NCBI GenBank assembly: GCA_025356795.1
Contig: JANXRR010000316.1
Span: forward strand, 1-6,505
Reading direction: 5' to 3'
DNA from: Bacteroidia bacterium
GTDB taxonomy: Bacteria > Bacteroidota > Bacteroidia > Cytophagales > Cyclobacteriaceae
DNA: 6,505 bases
Positions within the stretch are counted from its first letter, which is position 1; every line of letters begins with the position of its first letter. Made by a program: the position numbers and the translations under genes. The notes beneath the pieces were generated by a model. That model saw nothing but the letters and a program-made list of their open reading frames with translations, did not search any database and had not been told where the DNA came from. This document shows, in pieces, positions 1 through 6,473 of the stretch.

Positions 1-3000
1 CGTGTCAAGGAGCAGCCTTCCCAGTTACTGCTTCCATTATATCAATCAATGCGCCTCAAAACCTAAAAGTTACAGTAGCGAATGCTGCTGACCCTAATGC
101 CCAACCTGATGTACCCGCTAGTTTGAATAATGGAATCAATGCCGATGCAGTATTTAACGGAGGCTCTAAAGACAACGTAATCTTGGGCGCTACTTTCAAT
201 GCAAGCAGTTTGGGAACAGGCTTAGGTGACCCTAAACTCACAGGTTTTACTATTGGGTTTAATGCCCCTATTACTGGGGTGTTAGAAAATCCGCGAATCT
301 ATACCTCTTCAGGCGATGCTGTTTATGATCCTACTAATTCAGCGGATTCATTGGTAGAAGCTACAATCACGCTTACTGGTAACAGCTATGTAGTAAAGTT
401 TGATCCAAGAGATTTAAGTCAGTCACGTGTTACTTATTTCCTGAAAGTGGATATTCATCATTCCGCTTCATCTGCACTAAAGGCTATTACTCCTCAATTA
501 CTTAAACAAGACATACAGTTAACTGTGGGAACGGTGGATGGAGCGGATGTAGTAGGAAGAGTGTATTCCTTCCGTGATATTGTACCTCCGCTTGTTAGTG
601 CCCTTTCGCCTGCTAACGAAAGTATTGTATTCGCTAAGGGAAATAATTTTGTGATTACTTTTAATGAGCCGGTCAATGTTTCTGCCACTGACACCGTTTC
701 GCTCTATGGAATTGATGATACTTTCATTGCCACGCTTACCCCACTGGCTTCTACAAATCCTTTGGATAGCGTTGTTACTTTTAAAGCACTGCCAGGGTTG
801 CTTACCGATGTTACTTATTACTACATTACAATTTCCCCTGGAAGTATCACTGATTTATCGGGCAATCCTTTCAAAGGGTTTGACCAACCCACAGATTGGA
901 TATTTGAAACACAAGATCCAATACCTCCCAAGTTTGTGGTTACGGATGACACCGATCCTAAAAACCCTGATCTAGCTAATGATATTACTGATATTACCTT
1001 GGGCGGGGTTAATGTTCAAGTGGCACTTAATAAGCCTGGGAAAGTAAATTATTTCATTACACCTTCGCCATCGGTAAGGCCAACTGCCAGCCAGATCGTA
1101 GACCCTTCAACCTATCTTTTTGGTGAGGTTACCATTGCCGATTTTGTTACTGTAGACCAAGACAGCGTTCTGCAATTTGGAAGCGCGAATGGCGATTTGG
1201 TTAATGGCCAATCGTATGATGTTTGGTTGGCAGGTGAAAGCACTTCAGGTGCGCAAATGGCTGATCTAGATTTACAAAAGATTACGTTCTTAGCTTCTGA
1301 CCCAGTTCAGGGTCCTTATGATCCGCTCATCACGTCCAACCCAGAAAGAATTACGAAGTTATGTTTGGGCAATTACCAACCGCTATCGTATCCAATTACT
1401 ATTTCCGAGCGACAGACGAACAATTTTGCTATTGATAACGGAGCAAGCCAAACTTTTAATATTCTCTTGCCTAAGGGATATGAGTTTAACACAAAAGCAC
1501 CTCGCGACACAGTTATATCCAGAGGCTCCGATATTCACATCGATTCAGTAAGTTATAATGGAAAGTCGCTTCTAAAGATTAAATTTTCTGTAAAGGCGGC
1601 CAACAGTCGCGATAAGATAATTATCTCGGGGCTTCAAATTAAAGCCACCAGTTTAAATACAGTTGCCGAAGCTATTGTTAGGCTAGGGGGCAGTGGATTG
1701 CCAGTAATCGGAGATTTCAGAGCCTTGGCCACGTTAAAGGTAGTTCAATTAGATTCCATTGATTTCGATTTCATAGATGCCAGTTCGGGTAAAGTTATTT
1801 CTTCAGACCTTGTATCGAGTGCAGTACGTATCGTTAAGTTAAAAGCTATTCTTGACAAGAAAGATCCAGGTGTCAATGTGTTTAGTGGAGCAAGTGTATT
1901 CAGCAATAAGGTAGATACCAAAATTGCGGGCATAGGCAGTGCCACCGTCACGTTAATGCATACTAATCAATACGGATGCTCTGCCCAAACGCGCAAATCT
2001 CTTTTAATTTATGATAAGGCATTAGCCATAAATGGTCTTGATACTGTGTACAATATCTATAAAAAGAGCGGGGGACCTGTGGCTTATATTAAGAAGGATG
2101 GCAAAGGGGGTAAGTATCAGCTCGATGCAGTTGCCGTAAGTTTGCCGGCAAGCAATCCGTATTCAGTGAATGTGTCACAAGCGCTAACTGGCCCCGACTC
2201 TAACGGTGCTTATACATTTGATCCACAAAAAATGAGCTTTGATTTAGCGAAGGTAAATGCCGCTGCCACCAGCGGTGGAAAGAAGCAATTTGATGATACC
2301 GGTGGCAAATTGATTGACCTTATGTTTACTTCTCAGTATATTAATCTGAATACCAACCAGCCAGAACCTTTTGTAGAGAAGGTGCAAATTTACATTCCGC
2401 CTACAGCTTCCTTACAATATGAAACCCAAGGTAAACCAGGAGTGGCTGCCAATATCACTATCTATTGCGAAGACATTAAGGGGCTCGCGCTGATTGGTAA
2501 TCCGCTACCACTCGCAGATGAAAGCACGGTGGGATATTTTAAAGTGAATGGTGCAAGATCATTCACCACCTTAACCGATGCCTTAGATGGCACAGCCTCC
2601 ATCAACATACATGACATAGCTGCTAAAAATGGATACCAAGACTTTGCAGTGAGGTACATTTATAAAATACTGGCAACAGGAGGTATAGATTCTACTGAAC
2701 AGATTATTAGGATTGCCCCTAAGCCAAAGGTTACGTTTACTAATTCAATGGCCTGCACCAATCCTATGCCCGTAATATTTACTGGATCTGCAACGCTGGC
2801 AGCATCCAGTGATCTATTAAATACAGTAGATAAGTATGAGTGGAATTTTAACGATGATAATGAGACCCGCTTAAATAGTAATAAACTAAGCTCCACTGCT
2901 GCTACACCACAGACACATACGTTTAAAGATCCAAGAACATATAATGTGGAATTGAAGGCAACTTCCTCTCTTTCCGGATGCGCCTCTTCTACCATAGTTC

Positions 3001-4889
3001 CGGTGAAGGTTTCGAGTTTGCCTTCTGTAGACTTCAGCTTTACAGGTGTATCTCAAAAGGATCCGATTGTGTTCACCAATCGCTCAACCATTACCAACGA
3101 TGTAATTTCTTTGCTACGGTGGGATTTTGGCGATGGATTGAATGAGACTAATGTTGGAACAGTTAACACATCAACTCACAAGTATGCCAAGGCAGGCATT
3201 GACACGGTTAAGCTTACAGTAACAGGAAGCATTGGGTGTTCAAATTCTAAATCAATACGTGTGGGTATTGTACCTCAAGTTACTGTTACCGATATTTTTG
3301 TGGAGGATTTTGAAAATACTACAACTAAAGGTGCGCAGTGGCAGGTGCTATCGCAATCATCCGCTTCTTGGAAATGGATTAAATCTACAGTTGATATAAA
3401 CAAAAACTCAAGCTTCATCTGGAAGACAGATAAAGCAGGAACTTATCTGGCCAACGAGCACTCTTATTTATTCTCTCCCGCTTTTGATCTATCGGATACT
3501 ACTCGCTTAAGCCGGCCAATGATTTCGTTTAAGGACAATATCCAGTTTGAAAATGAAGATGGTGTGGTGTTGGAATACTCCACTGATAACTTCAACATAG
3601 CTGACCCTAAAAAGGAATGGGAAACGCTTGGCAAGTATAATGCTGCCGCGCCAACAGGTATTAATTGGTATACTGCTAAAGGATTACTATCAAGGCCAGG
3701 AAAGCAAGGAGAATATGGCTGGTCTGCCGAAGGTAAAGGAGTATGGCAAGAGTCTCGGCATTCGTTAGCTGCCATTGCTACCCGCAAGCGCGCTAAGGTA
3801 GTGTTCAGATTTGCGTTAGCGAGTGTAAGTGCATCGCCTACCAAAAGTGGTTTTGCCTTGGATGATATTCGCATAGGCAATAGAACTCGAACTGTGTTAT
3901 TAGAGAGTTTCGTTAATACGGCCAATGTTAATTTAAGTGAAGAGCAAGCCAGTACTTTTATTAAAGACAATCTTTTGCGAGCTGGCGTGGATGTGGCCAA
4001 AATAAATTATCACACAGATTTTCCGGGTATAGATCCATTCAATCAAGATAACCAAGCTGACCCAAGTTCGCGTGCATTGTTTTATAATATTACAGCTACT
4101 CCTTTTGCAAGGCTGGATGGTGCAAAATCTGCGGATGGAAAAGAAGCAACCTTCAGAAGCTGGTTTAATCAATACAGTTTGAGGTCGTTAGAGTTGGCAA
4201 GGGCAGACATTAATGTTACGGTAGTACCTAACCCGGAAGGCAATGTGAAAATTGCTGTTAATGTTACTGCTAGGGGTGGTGCTATTAGTAAGGACAGTAG
4301 TGTTGTGCTTCAAGTGGCCTTGCTAGAACGCGCACCTATTTTATCAAAAGATAAAATGACCTTAGTTAAATCTAATGAAGTTGATTTTGAATATGTGATG
4401 AAAAAAATGCTGCCTTCTGCGGCAGGCACACTGCTTACCAAAGACATTGCCAATGACGCAAGCCAGCAAGTGGGGTTGTTTGAATGGACGCCCGACCCAG
4501 CTAAGATGTATGCACCTAAAAATGATATTGCCCTAGTGGTATTTTTGCAACGTGCCGATACAAAAGAGATATATCAAACTTCGCTCATATTAGACATTAA
4601 CGATCCGGGTTTAGTTACGGGACTTGAAAATGTAGCTGATGCGGATGTAACATTATTCCCTAACCCTGCTCATAAGGAAGTTTCCATTCAATTACCAAGT
4701 ATAACTACCAAAGCAGTTGAGGTTCATTTGATGGATCAGGTTGGAAGAACGTTGAGTACCAGCAGAATTATCGAAGGGCAGAGAAGCACCACTCTTAACA
4801 CGCAAGACTTACCAGCAGGACTTTATATTATTCAATTAGGTTCTGGTAATCAAGTGATTAGAAAGAAAGTAATTGTAGCGCATGAGTAA
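1..4889 (+). CDS. Giant modular secreted/cell-surface protein with PKD domains and T9SS C-terminal sorting domain (5' partial)
   Basis: The frame is open from the first complete codon at position 3 (the gene starts upstream) to TAA at 4887-4889, giving 1628 visible residues. The in-frame TTG at 123 is not a convincing start, because coding-like sequence continues to its left. Modules, numbered from the codon at 3: an unassigned beta region (1-191), an SbsA-type Ig-like domain (about 192-305), a fibronectin/Ig-like region (306-435), unassigned beta modules (about 439-905), two PKD domains (908-1090), a jelly-roll-like domain (1100-1293), an Omp28-like thioredoxin module (1295-1539) and a T9SS sorting domain (1549-1628). 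The signal peptide must lie outside the window. Proteins of this build in Bacteroidota are exported by Sec, then moved across the outer membrane by T9SS and released or anchored. No catalytic domain is recognisable, so adhesion, matrix or glycan binding is inference only. No frameshift or internal stop is present. Cysteines are few, and none occurs after the second PKD domain. Confidence 0.93.
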   Translation, partial: CQGAAFPVTASIISINAPQNLKVTVANAADPNAQPDVPASLNNGINADAVFNGGSKDNVILGATFNASSLGTGLGDPKLTGFTIGFNAPITGVLENPRIYTSSGDAVYDPTNSADSLVEATITLTGNSYVVKFDPRDLSQSRVTYFLKVDIHHSASSALKAITPQLLKQDIQLTVGTVDGADVVGRVYSFRDIVPPLVSALSPANESIVFAKGNNFVITFNEPVNVSATDTVSLYGIDDTFIATLTPLASTNPLDSVVTFKALPGLLTDVTYYYITISPGSITDLSGNPFKGFDQPTDWIFETQDPIPPKFVVTDDTDPKNPDLANDITDITLGGVNVQVALNKPGKVNYFITPSPSVRPTASQIVDPSTYLFGEVTIADFVTVDQDSVLQFGSANGDLVNGQSYDVWLAGESTSGAQMADLDLQKITFLASDPVQGPYDPLITSNPERITKLCLGNYQPLSYPITISERQTNNFAIDNGASQTFNILLPKGYEFNTKAPRDTVISRGSDIHIDSVSYNGKSLLKIKFSVKAANSRDKIIISGLQIKATSLNTVAEAIVRLGGSGLPVIGDFRALATLKVVQLDSIDFDFIDASSGKVISSDLVSSAVRIVKLKAILDKKDPGVNVFSGASVFSNKVDTKIAGIGSATVTLMHTNQYGCSAQTRKSLLIYDKALAINGLDTVYNIYKKSGGPVAYIKKDGKGGKYQLDAVAVSLPASNPYSVNVSQALTGPDSNGAYTFDPQKMSFDLAKVNAAATSGGKKQFDDTGGKLIDLMFTSQYINLNTNQPEPFVEKVQIYIPPTASLQYETQGKPGVAANITIYCEDIKGLALIGNPLPLADESTVGYFKVNGARSFTTLTDALDGTASINIHDIAAKNGYQDFAVRYIYKILATGGIDSTEQIIRIAPKPKVTFTNSMACTNPMPVIFTGSATLAASSDLLNTVDKYEWNFNDDNETRLNSNKLSSTAATPQTHTFKDPRTYNVELKATSSLSGCASSTIVPVKVSSLPSVDFSFTGVSQKDPIVFTNRSTITNDVISLLRWDFGDGLNETNVGTVNTSTHKYAKAGIDTVKLTVTGSIGCSNSKSIRVGIVPQVTVTDIFVEDFENTTTKGAQWQVLSQSSASWKWIKSTVDINKNSSFIWKTDKAGTYLANEHSYLFSPAFDLSDTTRLSRPMISFKDNIQFENEDGVVLEYSTDNFNIADPKKEWETLGKYNAAAPTGINWYTAKGLLSRPGKQGEYGWSAEGKGVWQESRHSLAAIATRKRAKVVFRFALASVSASPTKSGFALDDIRIGNRTRTVLLESFVNTANVNLSEEQASTFIKDNLLRAGVDVAKINYHTDFPGIDPFNQDNQADPSSRALFYNITATPFARLDGAKSADGKEATFRSWFNQYSLRSLELARADINVTVVPNPEGNVKIAVNVTARGGAISKDSSVVLQVALLERAPILSKDKMTLVKSNEVDFEYVMKKMLPSAAGTLLTKDIANDASQQVGLFEWTPDPAKMYAPKNDIALVVFLQRADTKEIYQTSLILDINDPGLVTGLENVADADVTLFPNPAHKEVSIQLPSITTKAVEVHLMDQVGRTLSTSRIIEGQRSTTLNTQDLPAGLYIIQLGSGNQVIRKKVIVAHE
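576..917 (+). other. SbsA-type Ig-like domain (Big_5-like) within the giant protein
   Basis: Residues about 192-305 begin with a D-I-V-P-P-x-V linker followed by a 'SPAN' segment, then V-I-T-F-N-E-P-V-N, and end with 'ITDLSGNPF' and a W-x-F-E-T strand. This order (PP-x-V, L-S-P-x-N, F-x-E-P-V, D-x-x-G-N) is the signature of the bacterial Ig-like domain first described in S-layer protein SbsA. Such domains usually act as spacers or binding modules in surface proteins. The next segment (918-1305) opens with another P-I-P-P-x-F linker and looks like a fibronectin-type or Ig-like repeat, but too little is conserved to name it. Confidence 0.75.
1317..2717 (+). other. Unassigned beta-rich modules of the giant protein
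   Basis: Residues about 439-905 are rich in V, T, S, N, D and alternating hydrophobic residues, as expected for stacked beta-sandwich modules, but match no domain I can name. One block (1317-1740) has an N-terminal L-C-L-G-N-Y stretch, then P-I-T-I-S-E and a 'LLPKGYEF' strand; I recall similar blocks in large Cytophagales sorting-domain proteins. A second Cys lies in a Q-Y-G-C-S motif near 1974 and a third in I-Y-C-E-D near 2467. No catalytic signature was found. The function is unknown, and spacer or ligand-binding roles are the default guess. Confidence 0.45.
2724..3272 (+). other. Tandem PKD domains within the giant protein
   Basis: Two successive PKD (polycystic kidney disease-type Ig-fold) domains are visible. 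The second (3021-3272) has the canonical W-D-F-G-D-G motif at 3120-3137 and an 'HKYAKAGIDTVKLTVT' strand pair. The first (2724-3017) has a diverged W-N-F-N-D-D motif starting at 2841 and a matching 'HTFKDPRTYNVELKAT' strand pair. Each ends in a G-C-A/S-S turn, common in PKD domains of Bacteroidota. PKD domains in secreted bacterial proteins are extracellular spacers or carbohydrate/protein-binding modules. Confidence 0.9.
3300..3881 (+). other. Jelly-roll (MAM/concanavalin-like) domain within the giant protein
   Basis: Residues about 1100-1293 start with V-E-D-F-E-N and a Trp-rich strand (W-Q-V, S-W-K-W), continue with an 'SYLFSPAFDLSD' segment and a V-V-L-E-Y-S-T-D strand, and close with G-F-A-L-D-D-I-R-I. 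This pattern (E-x-F-E-N, L-x-S-P-x-F-D-L, G-x-x-L-D-D-I-x-I) is typical of the jelly-roll domains related to MAM and carboxypeptidase-regulatory families found before sorting domains in Bacteroidota. Its role is probably adhesive or glycan-binding. That is a family-level inference with no direct evidence for a ligand. Confidence 0.7.
3885..4619 (+). other. Omp28-like thioredoxin-fold module plus beta domain, CXXC lost
   Basis: Residues about 1295-1539 open with V-L-L-E-S-F, which lines up with the V-L-L-E-E-F-T-G-T-x-C-x-x-C start of Omp28-related proteins of Bacteroidota. The two cysteine positions appear to be Asn (3924) and Leu (3933), and the whole segment contains no cysteine. The rest of the fold is kept: a helix, a 'KINYHTDFPGIDPF' strand-loop, and the cis-proline loop T-A-T-P-F-A-R-L-D-G with Pro at 4101-4103. 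A beta-rich segment follows with a 'YVMKKMLPSAAGTLL' block, which resembles the H-V-x-R-x-M-L-P-x-x-x-G region I recall from Omp28 proteins. The module is therefore probably structural or binding rather than a thiol oxidoreductase. Confidence 0.65.
4647..4886 (+). other. T9SS type A C-terminal sorting domain
   Basis: The last 80 residues carry the standard marks of a type IX secretion sorting domain: V-T-L-F-P-N-P at 4647-4667, a V-S-I-Q-L strand, V-x-L-M-D-Q-V-G-R, then L-P-A-G-L-Y-I-I-Q-L and a lysine-containing terminal strand that ends six codons before the stop. In Bacteroidota this domain directs folded cargo through the outer-membrane T9SS translocon and is usually cleaved off. It is the strongest marker of both the cell location and the phylum in this window. 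Confidence 0.95.
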
Positions 4890-4929
4890 TTAAGTGATGC
4901 GCCAAGCTAACCTCGCCATTAGAGTCTTC

Positions 4930-5057
4930 TCCTCGCAATGATTGCTCCTAAGCACCACGTCACTGCGAGGAACGAAGCAGTCTCATTACTACTATGGTAA
5001 CCATTCTTCAGAAAGAGAGGAGCCATGAATGCAGATTGCTTCCTACCTCGCGATGAC
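4930..5057. repeat. Degenerate REP-like inverted-repeat element with an extra partial arm
   Basis: The left arm 4959-4984 and right arm 5032-5057 match as inverted repeats at 20 of 26 positions, separated by 47 bases. A further copy of the arm core at 4930-4941 is complementary to 4960-4971 at 11 of 12 positions, with an 18-base loop. The arms resemble a repeat motif (GTCATTGCGAGGAACGAAG followed by CAATCTC) that I recall from the spacers of many bacterial genomes. The element lies between the 3' ends of two convergent genes, the usual place for REP-like elements. No T-tract follows either hairpin, so a classical terminator is not supported. Confidence 0.75.
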
Positions 5058-5072
5058 CTTTTCGATCATGCA

Positions 5073-5187
5073 CCCCTTTGAAGAAGTAGCCTTCAACAGG
5101 CTCATGCTGACACGATTGTGATGACGAGTAATGCCCGCTTTAAAGAAATAGCCTCGATAGGCTTAAGCTGACACCATATTGATAACG
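5073..5187. repeat. Tandem pair of 54-bp degenerate direct repeats
   Basis: Unit 1 (5073-5126) and unit 2 (5134-5187) align with roughly four in five identical positions, allowing one compensating pair of single-base gaps. Both contain the core TAGCCT...AGGCT...GCTGACAC. Each unit has a small perfect stem: AGCCT 5088-5092 with AGGCT 5098-5102, and AGCCT 5150-5154 with AGGCT 5159-5163. The core resembles a CTTCGACAGGCTCAGC-type spacer repeat I recall from other Bacteroidota genomes. No open reading frame is supported here. Confidence 0.7.
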
Positions 5188-5214
5188 CCTCCGAACTTTA
5201 CTATAGAGGTTATC
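5181..5214. terminator. Weak hairpin overlapping the reductase stop codon
   Basis: GATAAC (5181-5186) pairs with GTTATC (5209-5214) and CTC (5189-5191) with GAG (5206-5208), leaving a 2-base bulge and a 14-base loop. The right arm overlaps the reductase stop codon (TAA, complement of 5210-5212). No T-run follows on either strand, so a terminator role is only a possibility suggested by its position between convergent genes. Confidence 0.2.
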
Positions 5215-6319
5215 CAATCTCAATAACCACATCATCGGTCAATGGATGTCCAACACAAGTCAATACATATCCTTGCGCTCGTTCAGATTGCGATAAGCCT
5301 TCTTCTTCATCTAACTTTACTTTTCCCGAGATAGCCCTTCCGCGGCAAGCGGTACAAAGTCCGCTTTGGCAACTGTAGGGTAAATCGATACCTGCATCTA
5401 ACGCTGTTTCAAGAATGGTGCTTTTAGCGTCAACCATTATTTTGTACTCTTGACCATCGTAGCGAATGGTTACTTCGTGCGAGCCGTTGTTTTTATCAGC
5501 AGTGGTATCCTTTTTTTCTTTATCAAGCACACCCGCCACAAAACTTTCTTTGAAAACTTTTTCTTTGGGTATTCCATGGTCAGCCAATAGGTTCTCTACA
5601 TTCTTCATCATGCCTTCAGGCCCACACATGAGATATGTGGTTTTTTCAATTCCCCAATTAGGAATGCGTTCAAATAATTTCTCGAGTAATTCTTTATTCA
5701 ATAAACCAGAATATCCTTGCCAGTTCATAGGGGCGTTATCTAAAATATGAATCACATGCAGTCGGCCTTCGTCCTGGGTTTGCATTTCATCAAATTGATT
5801 TTTGAAGATGATGCTTTCAACATCGCGGTTGCAATAAATTAAGGAACAAACACTATCGGGTTCTTGATCCAATAAACTTTTAATGATCGACATCATGGGT
5901 GTAATGCCTGAACCACCCGCGAATAATACTAAGTGACGTTTTTTGTCTTTACTAAATTCAGTGGTAAACTGCCCCATCGGATCCATCACTTTCATGCTCT
6001 GACCTGCTTTTAAATTATCTGCAAGCCAATTAGACATCAATCCTTTTTCTACTCGCTTAACCGAAACAGTTAAATCGTCATCCACAAAAGGGGAGGAGCA
6101 GAGCGAATAAGCGCGCCTCACTTCTTTGCCACCAACAGATGTGATGAGTGTTAAAAATTGACCCGATTTATATTGAATCTTTTCCGCTGGTTGTTGAAAC
6201 ACAATGCTGATGGCATCTTTTGCTTCTTGAACGATGGCTTTTACTTTTAAGTCGTGATATTTTGGACCACTATGAGTTTCTTCTTTTTTTTCTTTTTTCT
6301 TGAATAAGCCGAATGCCAT
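5210..6319 (-). CDS. Ferredoxin--NADP(+) reductase / PaaE-type oxidoreductase (FAD, NAD(P), 2Fe-2S)
   Basis: This is a complete 369-residue cytosolic flavoprotein that should pass electrons between NAD(P)H, FAD and a [2Fe-2S] cluster, serving an oxygenase or other acceptor. Domains in order: an FAD-binding barrel (about 20-125) with R69-x-Y71-S72; an NAD(P)-binding domain (about 127-245) with G135-G-S-G-I-T-P141 and C232-G-P-E-G236; and a C-terminal plant-type ferredoxin domain (about 281-369) with C317-x4-C322-x2-C325-x29-C355. All cluster ligands are present. This reductase-then-ferredoxin order and length match PaaE, the reductase of phenylacetyl-CoA epoxidase, and the related reductases common in Bacteroidota. 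No paa genes are visible, so the partner is unknown and the symbol is withheld. The ATG at 6317-6319 is the natural start: it gives the expected N-terminus after a lysine-rich leader, and a promoter-like element lies 57 bases upstream. No clear Shine-Dalgarno sequence precedes it, which is normal for this phylum. The gene is convergent with the giant surface protein. Confidence 0.93.
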   Translation of the reverse strand: MAFGLFKKKEKKEETHSGPKYHDLKVKAIVQEAKDAISIVFQQPAEKIQYKSGQFLTLITSVGGKEVRRAYSLCSSPFVDDDLTVSVKRVEKGLMSNWLADNLKAGQSMKVMDPMGQFTTEFSKDKKRHLVLFAGGSGITPMMSIIKSLLDQEPDSVCSLIYCNRDVESIIFKNQFDEMQTQDEGRLHVIHILDNAPMNWQGYSGLLNKELLEKLFERIPNWGIEKTTYLMCGPEGMMKNVENLLADHGIPKEKVFKESFVAGVLDKEKKDTTADKNNGSHEVTIRYDGQEYKIMVDAKSTILETALDAGIDLPYSCQSGLCTACRGRAISGKVKLDEEEGLSQSERAQGYVLTCVGHPLTDDVVIEIG

Positions 6320-6375
6320 AAAACAGTTGTTGAGTGAAGTGATAACGTAAAATTACCGCTGTTAACAACAATACT

Positions 6376-6404
6376 CAAATTTAGTTTGAATGAAAGTTGT
6401 AAAA
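6376..6404 (-). promoter_or_regulatory. Putative Bacteroidota-type promoter of the reductase gene
   Basis: On the minus strand TAAATTTG (6376-6383) matches the TAnnTTTG -7 consensus used by the Bacteroidota primary sigma factor. The -33 region is weak: a TTTT run (complement of 6401-6404) lies 17 bases upstream in place of TTTG/TTG. Transcription would start near 6369, leaving a leader of about 50 bases before the ATG. A TGTTAACA palindrome at 6360-6367 falls just inside the transcript start, but there is no independent evidence that it is an operator. Confidence 0.5.
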
Positions 6405-6473
6405 CTAGGCATATTACTGAAAAATAGTTGGTGACACCCCTCTGGGGACATTGATAGTCATCTAGTTACAAGG

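Noticed and set aside
123..125. TTG as the start codon of the giant protein
   Set aside because: The same frame stays open to the left edge with plausible protein sequence, there is no promoter or signal peptide after this TTG, and the protein type demands an N-terminal export signal. The true start is upstream of the window.
3464..4000. 178-residue minus-strand reading frame inside the giant gene
   Set aside because: It is a shadow antisense to well-supported jelly-roll and thioredoxin-like coding sequence. Its translation shows no domain, and it has no spacing or promoter of its own.
5025..5081. 18-codon ORF preceded by an AGAGGAG Shine-Dalgarno-like stretch
   Set aside because: It lies across the right arm of the inverted-repeat element, is very short, has no recognisable peptide features, and Shine-Dalgarno strength is a poor guide in Bacteroidota.
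4890..5209. CRISPR array suggested by repeated units in the spacer
   Set aside because: There are only two units of one family, about 54 bp each, imperfect and with just 7 bases between them, plus an unrelated inverted repeat. No regular repeat-spacer pattern or cas gene is present.
5466..5750. 94-residue plus-strand reading frame inside the reductase gene
   Set aside because: It is antisense to the NAD(P)-binding and linker regions of the reductase, whose motifs are intact. The translation has no recognisable features.
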